Notes: generated by a model not told the origin, from the letters alone. A stretch of DNA of 64,000 nucleotides from Henriciella algicola (GCF_003576245.1 NZ_QWGA01000003.1:806001-870000), one strand, 5' to 3'; shown: positions 52,721 through 62,626, counted from the first letter of the stretch. Numbers and translations are program-made.

Positions 52721-53473
52721 ATGAGCCGGAAAGTTGGCATCGCACTCCTGGTCGTCGCCATCGCGCAGTTTCTGGCGCCGATGTTGCCGGCCATTGGCAT
52801 CGGCGAACCGATCGGAACGCGCGGCGATGTGGCTGTGAGGCCGCCGGAGCTGCCGCCCGGCACCTTCTTCTCGATCTGGGGCGTCATCTTTCTGAGCTAT
52901 CTGGTCTTCGCGCTCTCGAACCTCTGGAAGCCAGGCTATCTGGAGCACCGGCTGGCCATGCCCTTGCTGTTCGCAGGCATCGGCAATGTCGTGTGGATGA
53001 TAAGCGCCCAGTCGCTCGCCAATCAGTATGTCGACCTTGTACTTCTGGTCCCGATCCTTGGTTTTAGCTGGCTCTCAGCGCGGCGGCTGCACCGGATGGG
53101 CGGCTTCGATGGGACGCTGGCGCGTTTCAATGCCTGCGTGCTGACAGGGCTTTTCTCTGGCTGGATTACGGCGGCTCTGTCGATCTCACTCGCCGCAACC
53201 TGGCGGGAAGCAGCAGGCATGGCACCCAGTAACCATGTGTGGATTTCGCTCTGGATCGCCCTGCTGAGTGCCGGCCTTCTCGCCTGGGTCTTTGCCAGCC
53301 GGATCAGCGCGAGCCTCTTCTATTTCGCTGCCCTTGGCTGGGGGATTGCAGGCATCGCCGTCAATAACTGGTACCTGACAGACATGCACTGGCTGAGCGC
53401 GGCAGCGGCGCTGTTCGGTCTCTACATCGTCTGGCGCCGGTTGCGTTATGGCGCGCGGCCGGCCTTCGAATAA
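52721..53473 (+). CDS. TspO/MBR-like membrane protein
   Basis: Membrane protein of 250 aa with about seven helices. PPELPPGTFFSIWGVIFLSY resembles the PPGWVFGPVW block of TspO, and WITAALSISLAATW matches the later Trp-rich part. It is longer than classical TspO (about 160 aa, five helices) and belongs to the extended group. TspO binds tetrapyrroles and is linked to stress; the role here is unknown. It starts 4 bp after the ligase stop, so it may be co-transcribed with it. Confidence 0.68.
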   Translation: MSRKVGIALLVVAIAQFLAPMLPAIGIGEPIGTRGDVAVRPPELPPGTFFSIWGVIFLSYLVFALSNLWKPGYLEHRLAMPLLFAGIGNVVWMISAQSLANQYVDLVLLVPILGFSWLSARRLHRMGGFDGTLARFNACVLTGLFSGWITAALSISLAATWREAAGMAPSNHVWISLWIALLSAGLLAWVFASRISASLFYFAALGWGIAGIAVNNWYLTDMHWLSAAAALFGLYIVWRRLRYGARPAFE

Positions 53474-53476
53474 GGC

Positions 53477-56400
53477 CTAGCTTTTCGCCTCAGCGATGCG
53501 AGCGTTCAGGCTTTCGATGAGCTGGGGTGAGACGTTGCCCGTCTCGTTCAGACCATTCTCACGCTCATAATTGCGGATCGCGGCCTGCGTGCCTCCACCG
53601 AGGAGACCGTCAGCCGGGCCCGGCTCATGCCCGAGCGCGGCCAGAGCGGTCTGGACGGCGGCAATCTGTTGCGGCGTCGCGGCGTCTTGTGAGCCCTGCT
53701 GCGGGAAGATGCCGTTTGCGGCGCGGTTCGGACGGGTCGGCGTCCAGCCAGCTGCACGCGCGCGGATCTGTGCTGCCTGCTCCTGACCGACGGCATTGGT
53801 CAGTTCGGCGACCTTTGGCGGCGCTTCGCTGTCGCCCTGATTGGCCGCAACGGCGTACCAGTAGAGTGCTTCGGCCGGGTTTTCGCTGACACCAAGGCCC
53901 AGCTCATGAAGGACGGCGAGGTTGTACTGGCCGTCGGTGACGCCGAACTCCGCTGCCTTGCGGAACCACTCTGCCGCGCCTGCATAGGTCTGCGGCCCGC
54001 CTTCGCCTTCGGCGTAATAGACGGCGAGGTCATACATGGCTTTGACATTGCCGCCAGCTGCGCCGCGCTCGGTCCATTCGCGGGCCTTTTCGAGGTCGCG
54101 CGGGACGCCGAGGCCGGACTCGTGGAGCTTTGCCAGACGATATTGAGCGACGGCAAGGCCCTGCTCTGCCGCGCGGCGGATCATCGATGGTCCTGAGGTA
54201 TAGTCACCTGCTTCGAGCTGGCGCTCACCGAGCTGGTATTGGGCAATCGCATCACCGCCCGCGGCGGCCTGTTCAAGCGTCTGACCTTCAGGGATCAGCG
54301 CGACGTCCGCAAGCGTTGGCGCAACGGGTTCTGGTGCCGCTTCGACAGGATCACTGACGCCTGCAAGGCTTTCCTCATCCGTGCCGGTGCCCTCAATGAC
54401 TGGAGCGCCATCTGCAGGCAATGTGCCTTCGAGGTCTTCGGTACGCTCAGAAGGCTGCATCGAGTTGACGGTTTCGGACGGGTTCGCGCCCGCATCAGCT
54501 TCTGGCGTCGCTGCGCCGTCGCCTGGTGCGCCAGCCTCTGGAGACGTGTCCACTTCGGATGGTGTGCCGGCACTTGGCGGTGCTGCAACGGATGTTCGTG
54601 TTGCAACGTGGGGACGTTCATCCCCGAGGAGCATGTCCTTGCCTAGGAAAAAGCCCGCGCCGACCGCCACAATCGCAACTGCAGCAGCCGCCGGGATCAG
54701 CGGGAATTTCCCCGACTTTTCTTCGCGCGGTTCAGCTTTTTTGCGTCCCCCTTTCGGCGCTGCCTTTTGCGGTGCGGCCTCATTGGCGCTCAGCGCAGCC
54801 TGGCGGGCACGGTTGAGATAGTCGTTACCGCCGCTCCGGCTGCGCCGCGCGGGCGGCGGCGCACCCCAGTCTGTGTCGGCGGGGGCTTCTTCATAACCGA
54901 GATCTTCACCTGTGAAAGGCTCATCGCCTGCGTCATCGAAGTCCGCAAACTCGGCGAAGGGGTCGCTTGTCTGGGGCTCTTCAGAGAAGTCTGCCTCATA
55001 ATCGAAGGCTTCGCGGCTGGCGACAGGCGGCGGGGCCGCATGGTCACTGTCGTCAAAGTCGAAAGGCTCATCGAAGCCAGGCGCCTCAGCCGCCTGGCGA
55101 CGCGCAGTCTGCGGCGGCGGTGCAAGCGTTTCCACTTCATCGTCATCCTGCGACATGAAGGCGGCAAAATAGTCATCGTCGGCCGCTTTGCGGGGAGCAT
55201 CGGCCTTGCGCGCGCCTTTGGATCGTGGGGCTGCCGCATCTTCAAAGGCTTCGAGGCGGGCAGCGAGAGAGGCGATCGCCTTTTGCACCGGCGACAGGGA
55301 ATTGGCGGATCGCTCCTGAATCTCTTCCATCCGGTCAGACACGCCGCTCAGCGCGTCCGACAGGCGTTTCTGCTGCTCTGTGCGGTCTGTTTCAATAGAT
55401 TGTTCGAGATCACGTAGCGAGCGCTCCTGACGGGCCTGAAGACGCTGCGAGACACTGGAAACCTGCTCGCCGACCTGTTCGATCGCCTTGGCACTGCGCT
55501 TTTCACTCTCGTCGATGCGAGAGCCAAACAGCTCGGCCATCTGCTTCATCTCATTGTTGATCTTCTCGATCATGGCATCGCCCTGCCCGCCCGCATTACC
55601 GAGCTGGAGCGTGACCTCATGAGAGAGCGCGTGCATATCGGCGCGGACCGCCTCAATCTGGGCGGCGTAGTCGCGGTCCTCGACATGCTGCAGGCGTTTG
55701 CCTAGATGATCAGACATCTGGCCAATCTGCTCTGAAACCCGCGTCAGTGTTTCGGTCGAAGCCTTTTCAGTGGTTGCGAGACGCTGGCGGATCGCGCTGA
55801 CGGCTTTCTGAATGGCTTCGACAGTTTCCGGCGCGACAGAATTGCGTGCCGCAGCATCGACCTGGCCGCGAAGCTCTGCGAGCTCCCTGACAGTCTTGTC
55901 GTGATTGGCTTCCATACGCTCGCGAAGCTCTGAGAATGCTTTCGGCGAGACCGCATCCTTGGCTTCAAAGCGCTGACGGAGGGTTTCGAGAGCCGCCTGC
56001 GATGCGTTCCAATTGGTGTCAACGCGCTTGGCAAGATCATCGACGGACGTGCGTGAGGTGCGGCCCGACGACTCCATATCCTGGCGAAGGGTCGCGATAG
56101 CCGCGAGCGCGTTGGAATCCTTGCGGTCGAGCGCGTCGGCTAGGTTGGAGAGTGAGTCCTTCAAAGCATCGATCTGCTCGGGCCGCGCCGCCTTGGTCGT
56201 AGCCGCATCAATCTCGCTGGCAAGCTTCTGCCGCGTGCCTTCAATGGAAGCGCGAAGCTCAGCTGAGAGGCCTTCAAAGCGGCTTTCAAACTGCTGGCGC
56301 AGCGCGGTGGCTGTATCTGGCAATGCTGTGTCAGCGAGTGCGCTGACGCGCTCGCTCAACGTGCCGAAAGTCTGGTCAATCTTATCGAGAGCTTCGTTTG

Positions 56401-57301
56401 TCTGGGCCTCGGCGCGGTCGAGGCGCGCCTGCAGCGCATCGACCAGCCCCTCCATCGAAGTGAGCGATTTGCTGGTCGTGGTCTCGACAGTGTCGAGGCG
56501 GGTGGTGACATCGTCGAGGCGTGCAAGGCGCTGGGCAACATTGGTTTCAAGATCGCTGAAGCGTCCGGACAGGTGCTTTGTCGCGCCTTCAGTGCGAAGC
56601 TCGGCCTGCTCGATCTTCTTTGCGAGGTGTGTCGCGGCTTCATCCAGCGTCTTGTCGATGCGTCCCTCGACGCCGGAGACACGTCCGCCAAGCTCTTCAA
56701 GGCCGTTCTCGACGCGACGGCGCATATCGGCGGAGTTGTCCTTCTGGCGCGCGGTTTCTTCATGGATGTGGGAAGCGAGTTTGCCGAGCGCGCGCTCCAG
56801 CGACTTCAGCGCCTTCACATCGCGGCGACTGTCGCCGCCATGTTCAAGGGATTCCAGTTTCGAGCGCAGGGCATCATGAGTGGACCGGATGTCCTCGATC
56901 ACGGTCTCATAATTGTTCGAAAGGCCGTCGGTGCGGCGCTGCGCATCTTCGAGGCGTTCGGTAAGGCTCATGATCGAGCGGTCGATACCGCTGAGTGCAA
57001 CGGCGGAGCGCGCTTCGACCGCCTCCAGCCTGCCGAGAAGGTCACGTACGATGCCTGCAGAGCCCGCCCCCGGATAGTCGCCGCCGCCATCGCCGCCTCC
57101 GGCTGCGAGGCGCGGCACGTCGCCAGACTGCGAAGTTGAGCCAGAGCCGCCAACGGACCCGCCGGGTCCATCGGTTTCCATCTTGAGCATACGGTTAATA
57201 TATTCGCTGATGGTGAGGCCCTCTTCACGAGCCGCTTCCCTTGCGGCTTCGCGCGCGCGCTCGTCGCTCCCCTTCACGCTCCAGGGCCCGTAATTAGACA
57301 T
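53477..57301 (-). CDS. PodJ-like polar organiser (coiled coil, TM, Sel1, PG-binding)
   Basis: Single-span protein of 1274 aa. Residues 1-45 (PWSVKGSDERAREAAREAAR and EGLTISEYINRMLK) match the N-terminus of PodJ. Residues 55-690 are coiled coil with repeating RL/ET heptads. Then come an acidic Pro-rich stretch, a transmembrane helix (about 868-892), a Thr/Pro/Glu linker, three or so Sel1 repeats (about 1007-1140, e.g. AQYQLGERQLEAGDY) and a C-terminal peptidoglycan-binding domain (IAAVQTALAALGHEPG). In Caulobacter, PodJ marks the new pole and recruits PleC and CpaE. The ATG at 57301 is chosen by homology; the frame extends 23 codons further upstream. Confidence 0.85.
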   Translation of the reverse strand: MSNYGPWSVKGSDERAREAAREAAREEGLTISEYINRMLKMETDGPGGSVGGSGSTSQSGDVPRLAAGGGDGGGDYPGAGSAGIVRDLLGRLEAVEARSAVALSGIDRSIMSLTERLEDAQRRTDGLSNNYETVIEDIRSTHDALRSKLESLEHGGDSRRDVKALKSLERALGKLASHIHEETARQKDNSADMRRRVENGLEELGGRVSGVEGRIDKTLDEAATHLAKKIEQAELRTEGATKHLSGRFSDLETNVAQRLARLDDVTTRLDTVETTTSKSLTSMEGLVDALQARLDRAEAQTNEALDKIDQTFGTLSERVSALADTALPDTATALRQQFESRFEGLSAELRASIEGTRQKLASEIDAATTKAARPEQIDALKDSLSNLADALDRKDSNALAAIATLRQDMESSGRTSRTSVDDLAKRVDTNWNASQAALETLRQRFEAKDAVSPKAFSELRERMEANHDKTVRELAELRGQVDAAARNSVAPETVEAIQKAVSAIRQRLATTEKASTETLTRVSEQIGQMSDHLGKRLQHVEDRDYAAQIEAVRADMHALSHEVTLQLGNAGGQGDAMIEKINNEMKQMAELFGSRIDESEKRSAKAIEQVGEQVSSVSQRLQARQERSLRDLEQSIETDRTEQQKRLSDALSGVSDRMEEIQERSANSLSPVQKAIASLAARLEAFEDAAAPRSKGARKADAPRKAADDDYFAAFMSQDDDEVETLAPPPQTARRQAAEAPGFDEPFDFDDSDHAAPPPVASREAFDYEADFSEEPQTSDPFAEFADFDDAGDEPFTGEDLGYEEAPADTDWGAPPPARRSRSGGNDYLNRARQAALSANEAAPQKAAPKGGRKKAEPREEKSGKFPLIPAAAAVAIVAVGAGFFLGKDMLLGDERPHVATRTSVAAPPSAGTPSEVDTSPEAGAPGDGAATPEADAGANPSETVNSMQPSERTEDLEGTLPADGAPVIEGTGTDEESLAGVSDPVEAAPEPVAPTLADVALIPEGQTLEQAAAGGDAIAQYQLGERQLEAGDYTSGPSMIRRAAEQGLAVAQYRLAKLHESGLGVPRDLEKAREWTERGAAGGNVKAMYDLAVYYAEGEGGPQTYAGAAEWFRKAAEFGVTDGQYNLAVLHELGLGVSENPAEALYWYAVAANQGDSEAPPKVAELTNAVGQEQAAQIRARAAGWTPTRPNRAANGIFPQQGSQDAATPQQIAAVQTALAALGHEPGPADGLLGGGTQAAIRNYERENGLNETGNVSPQLIESLNARIAEAKS

Positions 57302-57490
57302 ACGCGAACTCCTCAATTCCGGGGCAGCACTTCTGCAGAAAGCGCATGCCGGATCACCGCATTGATCCACCGATGCCGAGGTTCGTCTTAAAAGGTCGTT
57401 AAAATGGTAAACAGAATGGCCTGATCGATTCAGACATCAGCAGCTGACGCTACGGAGGGGCTTTACTCTGACGCAAAGGTAAGGCTAACG

Positions 57491-57507
57491 TTGACGTATA
57501 CGTAAAC
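57491..57507. promoter_or_regulatory. Candidate LiuR-like operator upstream of merR
   Basis: TTGACGTATACGTAAAC matches the sequence at 59988-60004 in 15 of 17 positions and has the near-palindromic form TTnACGT-ACGTAAA known for LiuR-type MerR regulators. It lies 20 bp before the regulator ATG and in the intergenic space divergent from the podJ-like gene. Confidence 0.7.
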
Positions 57508-57527
57508 AACAAAATCAGGAGGAAACC

Positions 57528-58004
57528 ATGCCAGACACAGCTTCCCTTTCGATCTCCGAAAGCCGGACCTACTCGATTTCCGAGCTCGCACGCGAGTTCG
57601 GCATCACGCCGCGCGCGCTGCGCTTCTACGAGGACAAGGACATGCTGCACCCTGCCCGGGACGGCATGACCCGTGTCTATTCACACCGCGACCGCGCCCG
57701 CGTCACGATCATCGTTCGCATGAAGCGCCTCGGCCTGCCGCTGGCTGATATCCGCGAAATCCTCGACCTCTACGGCCTTGGCGACAATGAGCGCGCCCAG
57801 AAGCGCAAGACGCTCGAGAAGTTCCGCAACCAGGTCAAGGAATTCGAGAACCAGCGCGAAGACATCGAGATCGCCCTCGGTGAACTCCAGAAGGGCATAG
57901 ACTGGCTCGAAAACGATCTTGCCAAGATCGGCCCGGCCAACGATCAGGCCCGCAATGTTGCGGCATATGATGCCGTCGCGCGCAAACAGCTGGACGACGC
58001 ATAG
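57528..58004 (+). CDS. MerR-family regulator, LiuR-like (fatty acid/branched-chain degradation)
   Basis: Protein of 158 aa. The winged HTH is YSISELAREFGITPRALRFY followed by EDKDMLHPARDGMTRVYSHR. A coiled-coil dimerisation helix (KRKTLEKFRNQVKEFENQRE) replaces any metal-binding loop, and no regulatory Cys is present. This fits the LiuR/acyl-CoA-degradation branch rather than metal sensors. AGGAGG precedes the ATG. Palindromic operators occur in its own promoter and in that of the second acyl-CoA dehydrogenase. It heads the beta-oxidation cluster. Confidence 0.88.
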   Translation: MPDTASLSISESRTYSISELAREFGITPRALRFYEDKDMLHPARDGMTRVYSHRDRARVTIIVRMKRLGLPLADIREILDLYGLGDNERAQKRKTLEKFRNQVKEFENQREDIEIALGELQKGIDWLENDLAKIGPANDQARNVAAYDAVARKQLDDA

Positions 58005-58037
58005 GCCGGGCGTAAAATCCAATCACAATCCAGGTAG

Positions 58038-58062
58038 CCGGCCCGTCTTCGTGATGGGCCGG
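58038..58062 (+). terminator. Hairpin after merR
   Basis: CCGGCCCGTC-ttcgt-GATGGGCCGG, 10 bp with one G-U pair. No T-run follows, so it may be a weak terminator or an mRNA processing stem between the regulator and the first dehydrogenase. Confidence 0.5.
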
Positions 58063-58099
58063 TTGCATTGCAATTCAAGACTGAAGAGAGCTTTCACGA

Positions 58100-59881
58100 A
58101 TGCCACGCTATGACGCGCCGATCCGGGACATGAAATTCATCTTCCACGATGTGCTGGCCCTGCAGAACTATTCCAACCTTGATGGCTTCGCCGATGCGAC
58201 CCCGGACATTGTCGATCAGATCCTGGAAACGAGCGGCAAGTTCGCAAGTGAAGTCCTCTTCCCGCTGAACAAGGTCGGCGACAAGCAAGGCTGCAAACGC
58301 GCCGAAGATGCGTCGGTCAAGACGCCAGACGGCTTCCCGGATGCATACAAACAGTTTGTCGAGAATGGCTGGCCGCTCCTGTCGAAGACGCCGGAGATGG
58401 GCGGTCAGGGTCTTCCACACACGCTGTCGATCGCCGTCAGCGAGATGATGTCTGCTGCCAATATGGCCTTCGCCATGTATCCGGGGCTGACCTCTGGCGC
58501 CTATGAGGCGCTGATGGCCGGCGGCTCTGACGAACAGAGGCAGACCTATGGTCCGAAAATGGCGACCGGCGAGTGGGCCGGCACCATGAACCTGACCGAG
58601 CCGCAGTGCGGCACCGATCTTGGCCTCATCAAGACGAAAGCCGTGCCGCAGGGCGACGGCTCCTACAAGCTGTCTGGACAGAAGATCTGGATTTCAGGCG
58701 GTGAGCAGGACCTGACCGAGAATATCGTCCACCTCGTGCTCGCCCGAATTGAAGGCGCACCTGAAGGCATCAAGGGCATCTCGCTCTTCGTCGTGCCGAA
58801 ATATTTCGTCAATGAAGACGGGTCACTCGGTGAGCGTAACAAGGTGTCCTGCGGCGGCCTTGAAGAGAAGATGGGTATTCACGGCAATGCCACCTGCGTG
58901 ATGAACTATGACGAGGCGACCGGCTGGCTCGTCGGCGACGAGCATAAAGGCATGCGCACCATGTTCATCATGATGAACGAAGCGCGGCTTGGCGTCGGCA
59001 TGCAGGGCCTCGCCCAGGCAGAAGTCGCCTATCAGAACGCCGCTGACTTTGCGCGTGAGCGCCTGCAGAGCCGTGCGCTGTCCGGCCCGAAGGCACCGGA
59101 GAAGCCAGCCGATCCGATCATCGTCCACCCGGACGTGCGCCGCATGCTGATGGACACGCGCGCCTTCATCGAAGGCGCCCGCATGTTCAGCTACTGGACA
59201 GCGCTGCACGGCGATCTTCTGCACAAGTCGCCTGACGAGAAAGTGCGCGAGAAGGCGGGCGACTATATGGCGCTTATGACGCCAGTGGTGAAAGCGTTCC
59301 TGACGGACCGCGGCCTGAAGGCCTGTAACGACGCCCTCCAGCTGCATGGCGGCACCGGCTTCACGACAGAGCAAGGCGTCGAGCAGTATGTTCGTGATGT
59401 ACGCATCGCCCTCATCTATGAAGGCACGAACGGCATTCAGGCGCTGGACCTGGTCGGCCGCAAGCTGGCCGCCAATGGCGGACGCGCTGTCTTCACCTTC
59501 TTTGCAGAGCTTGATGACTTCATTGCTGAGAATGAGGGCGATGAAGAGCTTAAGCCGTTCATCCAGGCACTCAGCACCGCCAAGGGCGAGCTTCAGGAAG
59601 CGACCAGCTGGCTGATGCAGAATGGCATGAGCGACTTCAACAATGCAGGTGCCGCTTCCATGGACTATCTGGAGCTCTTCGGCCTGACGGCGCTGGGCTT
59701 CATGTGGGCCAAGATGGCCAAGACCGCGATCGAAAAGCGCGGCAGCGACCCGTTCTATGACGACAAACTCGTCACAGGACGGTATTATATCAGCCGTATC
59801 CTCCCAGAGACGTCGGCCCATCTGGCCAAGCTGAAAACCGGTGCTGAGCCCCTCATGGCGCTCGACGCTGACCGGTTCTAG
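58100..59881 (+). CDS. Acyl-CoA dehydrogenase with extra C-terminal domain
   Basis: FAD-dependent acyl-CoA dehydrogenase of 593 aa, longer than the classical 380-aa type because of a C-terminal extension of the DmdC/AcdC kind. NLTEPQCGTDLGLIKTKAVP is the FAD/substrate block, QLHGGTGFTTEQGVEQYVRD the C-terminal helical motif and IALIYEGTNGIQALDLVGRK contains the expected catalytic Glu. It probably catalyses the first beta-oxidation step on longer chains. A hairpin at 59888 follows. Substrate length is inferred. Confidence 0.9.
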   Translation: MPRYDAPIRDMKFIFHDVLALQNYSNLDGFADATPDIVDQILETSGKFASEVLFPLNKVGDKQGCKRAEDASVKTPDGFPDAYKQFVENGWPLLSKTPEMGGQGLPHTLSIAVSEMMSAANMAFAMYPGLTSGAYEALMAGGSDEQRQTYGPKMATGEWAGTMNLTEPQCGTDLGLIKTKAVPQGDGSYKLSGQKIWISGGEQDLTENIVHLVLARIEGAPEGIKGISLFVVPKYFVNEDGSLGERNKVSCGGLEEKMGIHGNATCVMNYDEATGWLVGDEHKGMRTMFIMMNEARLGVGMQGLAQAEVAYQNAADFARERLQSRALSGPKAPEKPADPIIVHPDVRRMLMDTRAFIEGARMFSYWTALHGDLLHKSPDEKVREKAGDYMALMTPVVKAFLTDRGLKACNDALQLHGGTGFTTEQGVEQYVRDVRIALIYEGTNGIQALDLVGRKLAANGGRAVFTFFAELDDFIAENEGDEELKPFIQALSTAKGELQEATSWLMQNGMSDFNNAGAASMDYLELFGLTALGFMWAKMAKTAIEKRGSDPFYDDKLVTGRYYISRILPETSAHLAKLKTGAEPLMALDADRF

Positions 59882-59887
59882 AAATTG

Positions 59888-59922
59888 GCCCCGAAGCCCG
59901 TCACCGCACGGGTTTCGGGGCT
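59888..59922 (+). terminator. Hairpin terminator after the first acyl-CoA dehydrogenase
   Basis: GCCCCGAAGCCCGT pairs with ACGGGTTTCGGGGC over 14 bp (one G-U), loop CACCGC. The downstream sequence is not T-rich, so efficiency is uncertain. Confidence 0.6.
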
Positions 59923-59987
59923 GCTAAAACTGACGCGCCCTGACGCGGCGTGAGGACTCGTCCCGCAAGAGGACGGGCATTATAAAA

Positions 59988-60004
59988 TTGACGTGAACGT
60001 AAAC
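59988..60004. promoter_or_regulatory. Candidate LiuR-like operator upstream of acyl-CoA dehydrogenase 2
   Basis: TTGACGTGAACGTAAAC, near-identical to the site in front of the merR gene (57491-57507), 40 bp before the ATG at 60044. It sits downstream of a hairpin, so this is a separate promoter for the rest of the cluster. Confidence 0.7.
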
Positions 60005-60043
60005 GACAACCTGTCGATACAGACGCGATTGAGGGAGATATTG

Positions 60044-61207
60044 ATGCAGGACGTGCTGAACGTACCACCAGCAAAATGGCGTGATGATGAGGAGATCTCG
60101 ATCTTCTCCGACGCTGTCGGCCAGTTCTTTGAGCGTGAGTGCAAGCCGCACGTCGAAGAGTGGCGCAAGCAGGGCTATGTGCCCCGCGAGATGTGGAAGA
60201 AGGCAGGCGAAGCCGGTCTCCTCTGCGCGTCCATCTCTGACGAATATGGCGGCGCGGGCGGCGATTTCCGCCACGAAGCGGTGATCATTGAACAACAGCA
60301 GTGGAAGGGCATCGACGGCTTCGGCATCACCCTGCACAACGCCATCATCGCCCCCTACATCGAGACGTTCGGCTCTGAAGAGCAGAAGAAGAAGTGGCTA
60401 CCACGCCTCGCTTCAGGCGACCTCATTGCCGCGATCGCCATGACCGAGCCGGGCACTGGCTCTGATCTGCAAGCCGTAAAGACGACGGCCAAGAAGGATG
60501 GCAATCACTATGTCATCAACGGGTCCAAGACTTTCATCTCCAACGGCCAGACCGCGAACCTGATTGTCACCGTTGCCAAGACCGACCCGAACAAAGGCGC
60601 GAAGGGCATCTCTCTTATCATTGTAGAGACTGACGAAGTCGAAGGCTTCGAGCGTGGCCGTAATCTTGAGAAGATCGGCCAGAAGGCTGCCGACACATCA
60701 GAGCTTTTCTTCAATGATGTGCGCGTGCCGACCTCAAACCTGCTCGGCCCGGAAGAAGGTCAGGGCTTCGTCCAGCTGATGACGAAGTTGCCTCAGGAGC
60801 GTCACGTTATCGGCCTGCAAGGCGTTGGCATGATCGAGCGCGCCATTGCCGAAACCACAGCTTATGTGAAGCAGCGCAAAGCCTTCGGCGGCACGATCTG
60901 GGATTTCCAGAACACGCAGTTCAAGCTGGCAGAGTGCAAGACCGAAGCGACGGTCGCCAAGGTCTTCGCAGACCACTGCACGCAGCTTCTGATCGAGAAC
61001 AAACTCGATGCGGCGACGGCCTCAATGTCGAAATACTGGATCTCTGACCTGCAGTGCAAGATCATCGACGAGTGCCTGCAGCTTCACGGCGGCTATGGCT
61101 ATATGGACGAGTACCCAATCGGCCAGATGTATGCGGATGCGCGCGTCCAGCGCATCTATGGCGGCGCGAACGAAGTCATGAAAATGCTCATCGCGCGAAC
61201 GATGTAG
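60044..61207 (+). CDS. Acyl-CoA dehydrogenase
   Basis: Classical acyl-CoA dehydrogenase of 387 aa. AIAMTEPGTGSDLQAVKTTA is the FAD-binding signature, and QLHGGYGYMDEYPIGQMYAD and RVQRIYGGANEVMKMLIAR form the C-terminal block with the active-site Glu region (the IYGGANEV type seen in isovaleryl/long-chain groups). GAGGGAGAT precedes the ATG at 60044. A LiuR-like operator lies upstream. The chain-length range is not readable by eye. Confidence 0.93.
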   Translation: MQDVLNVPPAKWRDDEEISIFSDAVGQFFERECKPHVEEWRKQGYVPREMWKKAGEAGLLCASISDEYGGAGGDFRHEAVIIEQQQWKGIDGFGITLHNAIIAPYIETFGSEEQKKKWLPRLASGDLIAAIAMTEPGTGSDLQAVKTTAKKDGNHYVINGSKTFISNGQTANLIVTVAKTDPNKGAKGISLIIVETDEVEGFERGRNLEKIGQKAADTSELFFNDVRVPTSNLLGPEEGQGFVQLMTKLPQERHVIGLQGVGMIERAIAETTAYVKQRKAFGGTIWDFQNTQFKLAECKTEATVAKVFADHCTQLLIENKLDAATASMSKYWISDLQCKIIDECLQLHGGYGYMDEYPIGQMYADARVQRIYGGANEVMKMLIARTM

Positions 61208-61212
61208 CGCAG

Positions 61213-61395
61213 ATGATACGCTGGCTCGGCATAGCGTCCATCATCCTCGGGATCATCTCGGTCCTGATGGGAGCGTATGTCGAGTTTGGCCGACCAGACG
61301 CGGGCGTCAGTGGGTTTGCGCCGATGGCGCTCGGCCTCGGCTCGCTCGTGATCGGCCTGATTGTCTACCGCCAGTCCAAACACCTGAATAAATGA
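61213..61395 (+). CDS. Small two-helix membrane protein
   Basis: Protein of 60 aa with two hydrophobic helices ([20 protein letters not shown] and [18 protein letters not shown]) and a short basic tail. The ATG is 5 bases after the dehydrogenase stop, and the gene lies 25 bp before the thiolase, so it is inside the beta-oxidation operon. No family recognised. Confidence 0.65.
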   Translation: MIRWLGIASIILGIISVLMGAYVEFGRPDAGVSGFAPMALGLGSLVIGLIVYRQSKHLNK

Positions 61396-61420
61396 ATGTC
61401 CTGAAAGGAGCTTAATCCAA

Positions 61421-62626
61421 ATGACAGAAGCCTATATCTACGATGCTGTGCGCACCCCGCGCGGCAAAGGCAAGCAGAGCGGTTCGCTGCACGAAATCAC
61501 GTCGCTCTCGCTGGCAACGCAGGCGCTTCAGGCGATCCGCGACCGCAACGAGCTCGATACCAATTATGTCGATGACGTCGTTCTTGGCTGTGTGTCGCCT
61601 GTCGGCGAACAGGGCGGCGACATTGCCCGTATTGCCGTGCTGAACGCGGAATATGCCGAAACCACCGCCGGTGTTCAGGTCGACCGTTTCTGCGCCTCGG
61701 GCCTCGAAGCCTGTAACATGGCAGCAGCCAAGGTCATGACCGGCGAAGCGGACATGGCAATTGGCGGCGGCGTCGAAGCAATGTCACGCGTTCCAATGGG
61801 CGCAGCCGGCGGCGCTTGGTCGTCCGACCCATCCATCGCGATCAAGTCCTACTTCGCGCCGCAGGGCGTTGGCGCAGACACGATTGCGACCAAGTGGGGC
61901 TTCTCGCGCGATGATGTCGACGCTTATGCCGTCGAGTCCCAGAAGCGCGCCGCAGCCGCGTGGAAAGAAGGCCGCTTCTCCAAGTCCATCGTTCCTGTGA
62001 AAGACCAGATGGGTGCGATCATCCTCGACCATGACGAGCATATGCGCCCTGACGCAGACATGCAGTCGCTCGCAGGCCTCAACCCATCCTTTGCAGGCAT
62101 GGGCGGAATGGGCTTCGACGAGGTCATCAAGCAGCGCTATCCAGAGCTGGAAAAGATCGACCACGTCCACCACGCCGGTAACTCCTCGGGTATCGTTGAC
62201 GGTGCATCCGCGGTGCTTTTCGGCTCGAAGGAAATGGGTGAGCGTCTGGGCCTCAAGCCACGCGCACGCATCAAGTCCATGGCTTCGATCGGTTCTGAGC
62301 CAGCTATCATGCTGACCGGCCCGACAGCGGTGTCCCAGAAGGCGCTGAAAAAGGCGGGCATGGAAGTCGGCGATATCGACATCTACGAGCTGAACGAAGC
62401 CTTCGCCTCGGTTCCGATGCTGATGATGCACCTTCTCGGCATTCCGCACGAGAAGATGAACGTGAATGGCGGCGCCATTGCCATGGGCCACCCGCTTGGC
62501 GCGACCGGCGGCATGCTGCTCGGCACCATGCTCGACGAGCTTGAGCGTTCCGACAAGGAAACCGCACTCGTCACGCTCTGTGTGGGCGCAGGCATGGGCA
62601 CGGCCACGATCATCGAGCGCGTCTAA
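61421..62626 (+). CDS. fadA: Acetyl-CoA C-acyltransferase (thiolase)
   Basis: Thiolase of 401 aa that cleaves 3-ketoacyl-CoA to acetyl-CoA, the last step of each beta-oxidation round. The nucleophile is C91 in [21 protein letters not shown] and [15 protein letters not shown] carry the His, and [11 protein letters not shown] the second Cys. The pairing with a fadJ-like gene downstream supports FadA rather than a biosynthetic thiolase. AAAGGAG precedes the ATG. Confidence 0.94.
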   Translation: MTEAYIYDAVRTPRGKGKQSGSLHEITSLSLATQALQAIRDRNELDTNYVDDVVLGCVSPVGEQGGDIARIAVLNAEYAETTAGVQVDRFCASGLEACNMAAAKVMTGEADMAIGGGVEAMSRVPMGAAGGAWSSDPSIAIKSYFAPQGVGADTIATKWGFSRDDVDAYAVESQKRAAAAWKEGRFSKSIVPVKDQMGAIILDHDEHMRPDADMQSLAGLNPSFAGMGGMGFDEVIKQRYPELEKIDHVHHAGNSSGIVDGASAVLFGSKEMGERLGLKPRARIKSMASIGSEPAIMLTGPTAVSQKALKKAGMEVGDIDIYELNEAFASVPMLMMHLLGIPHEKMNVNGGAIAMGHPLGATGGMLLGTMLDELERSDKETALVTLCVGAGMGTATIIERV

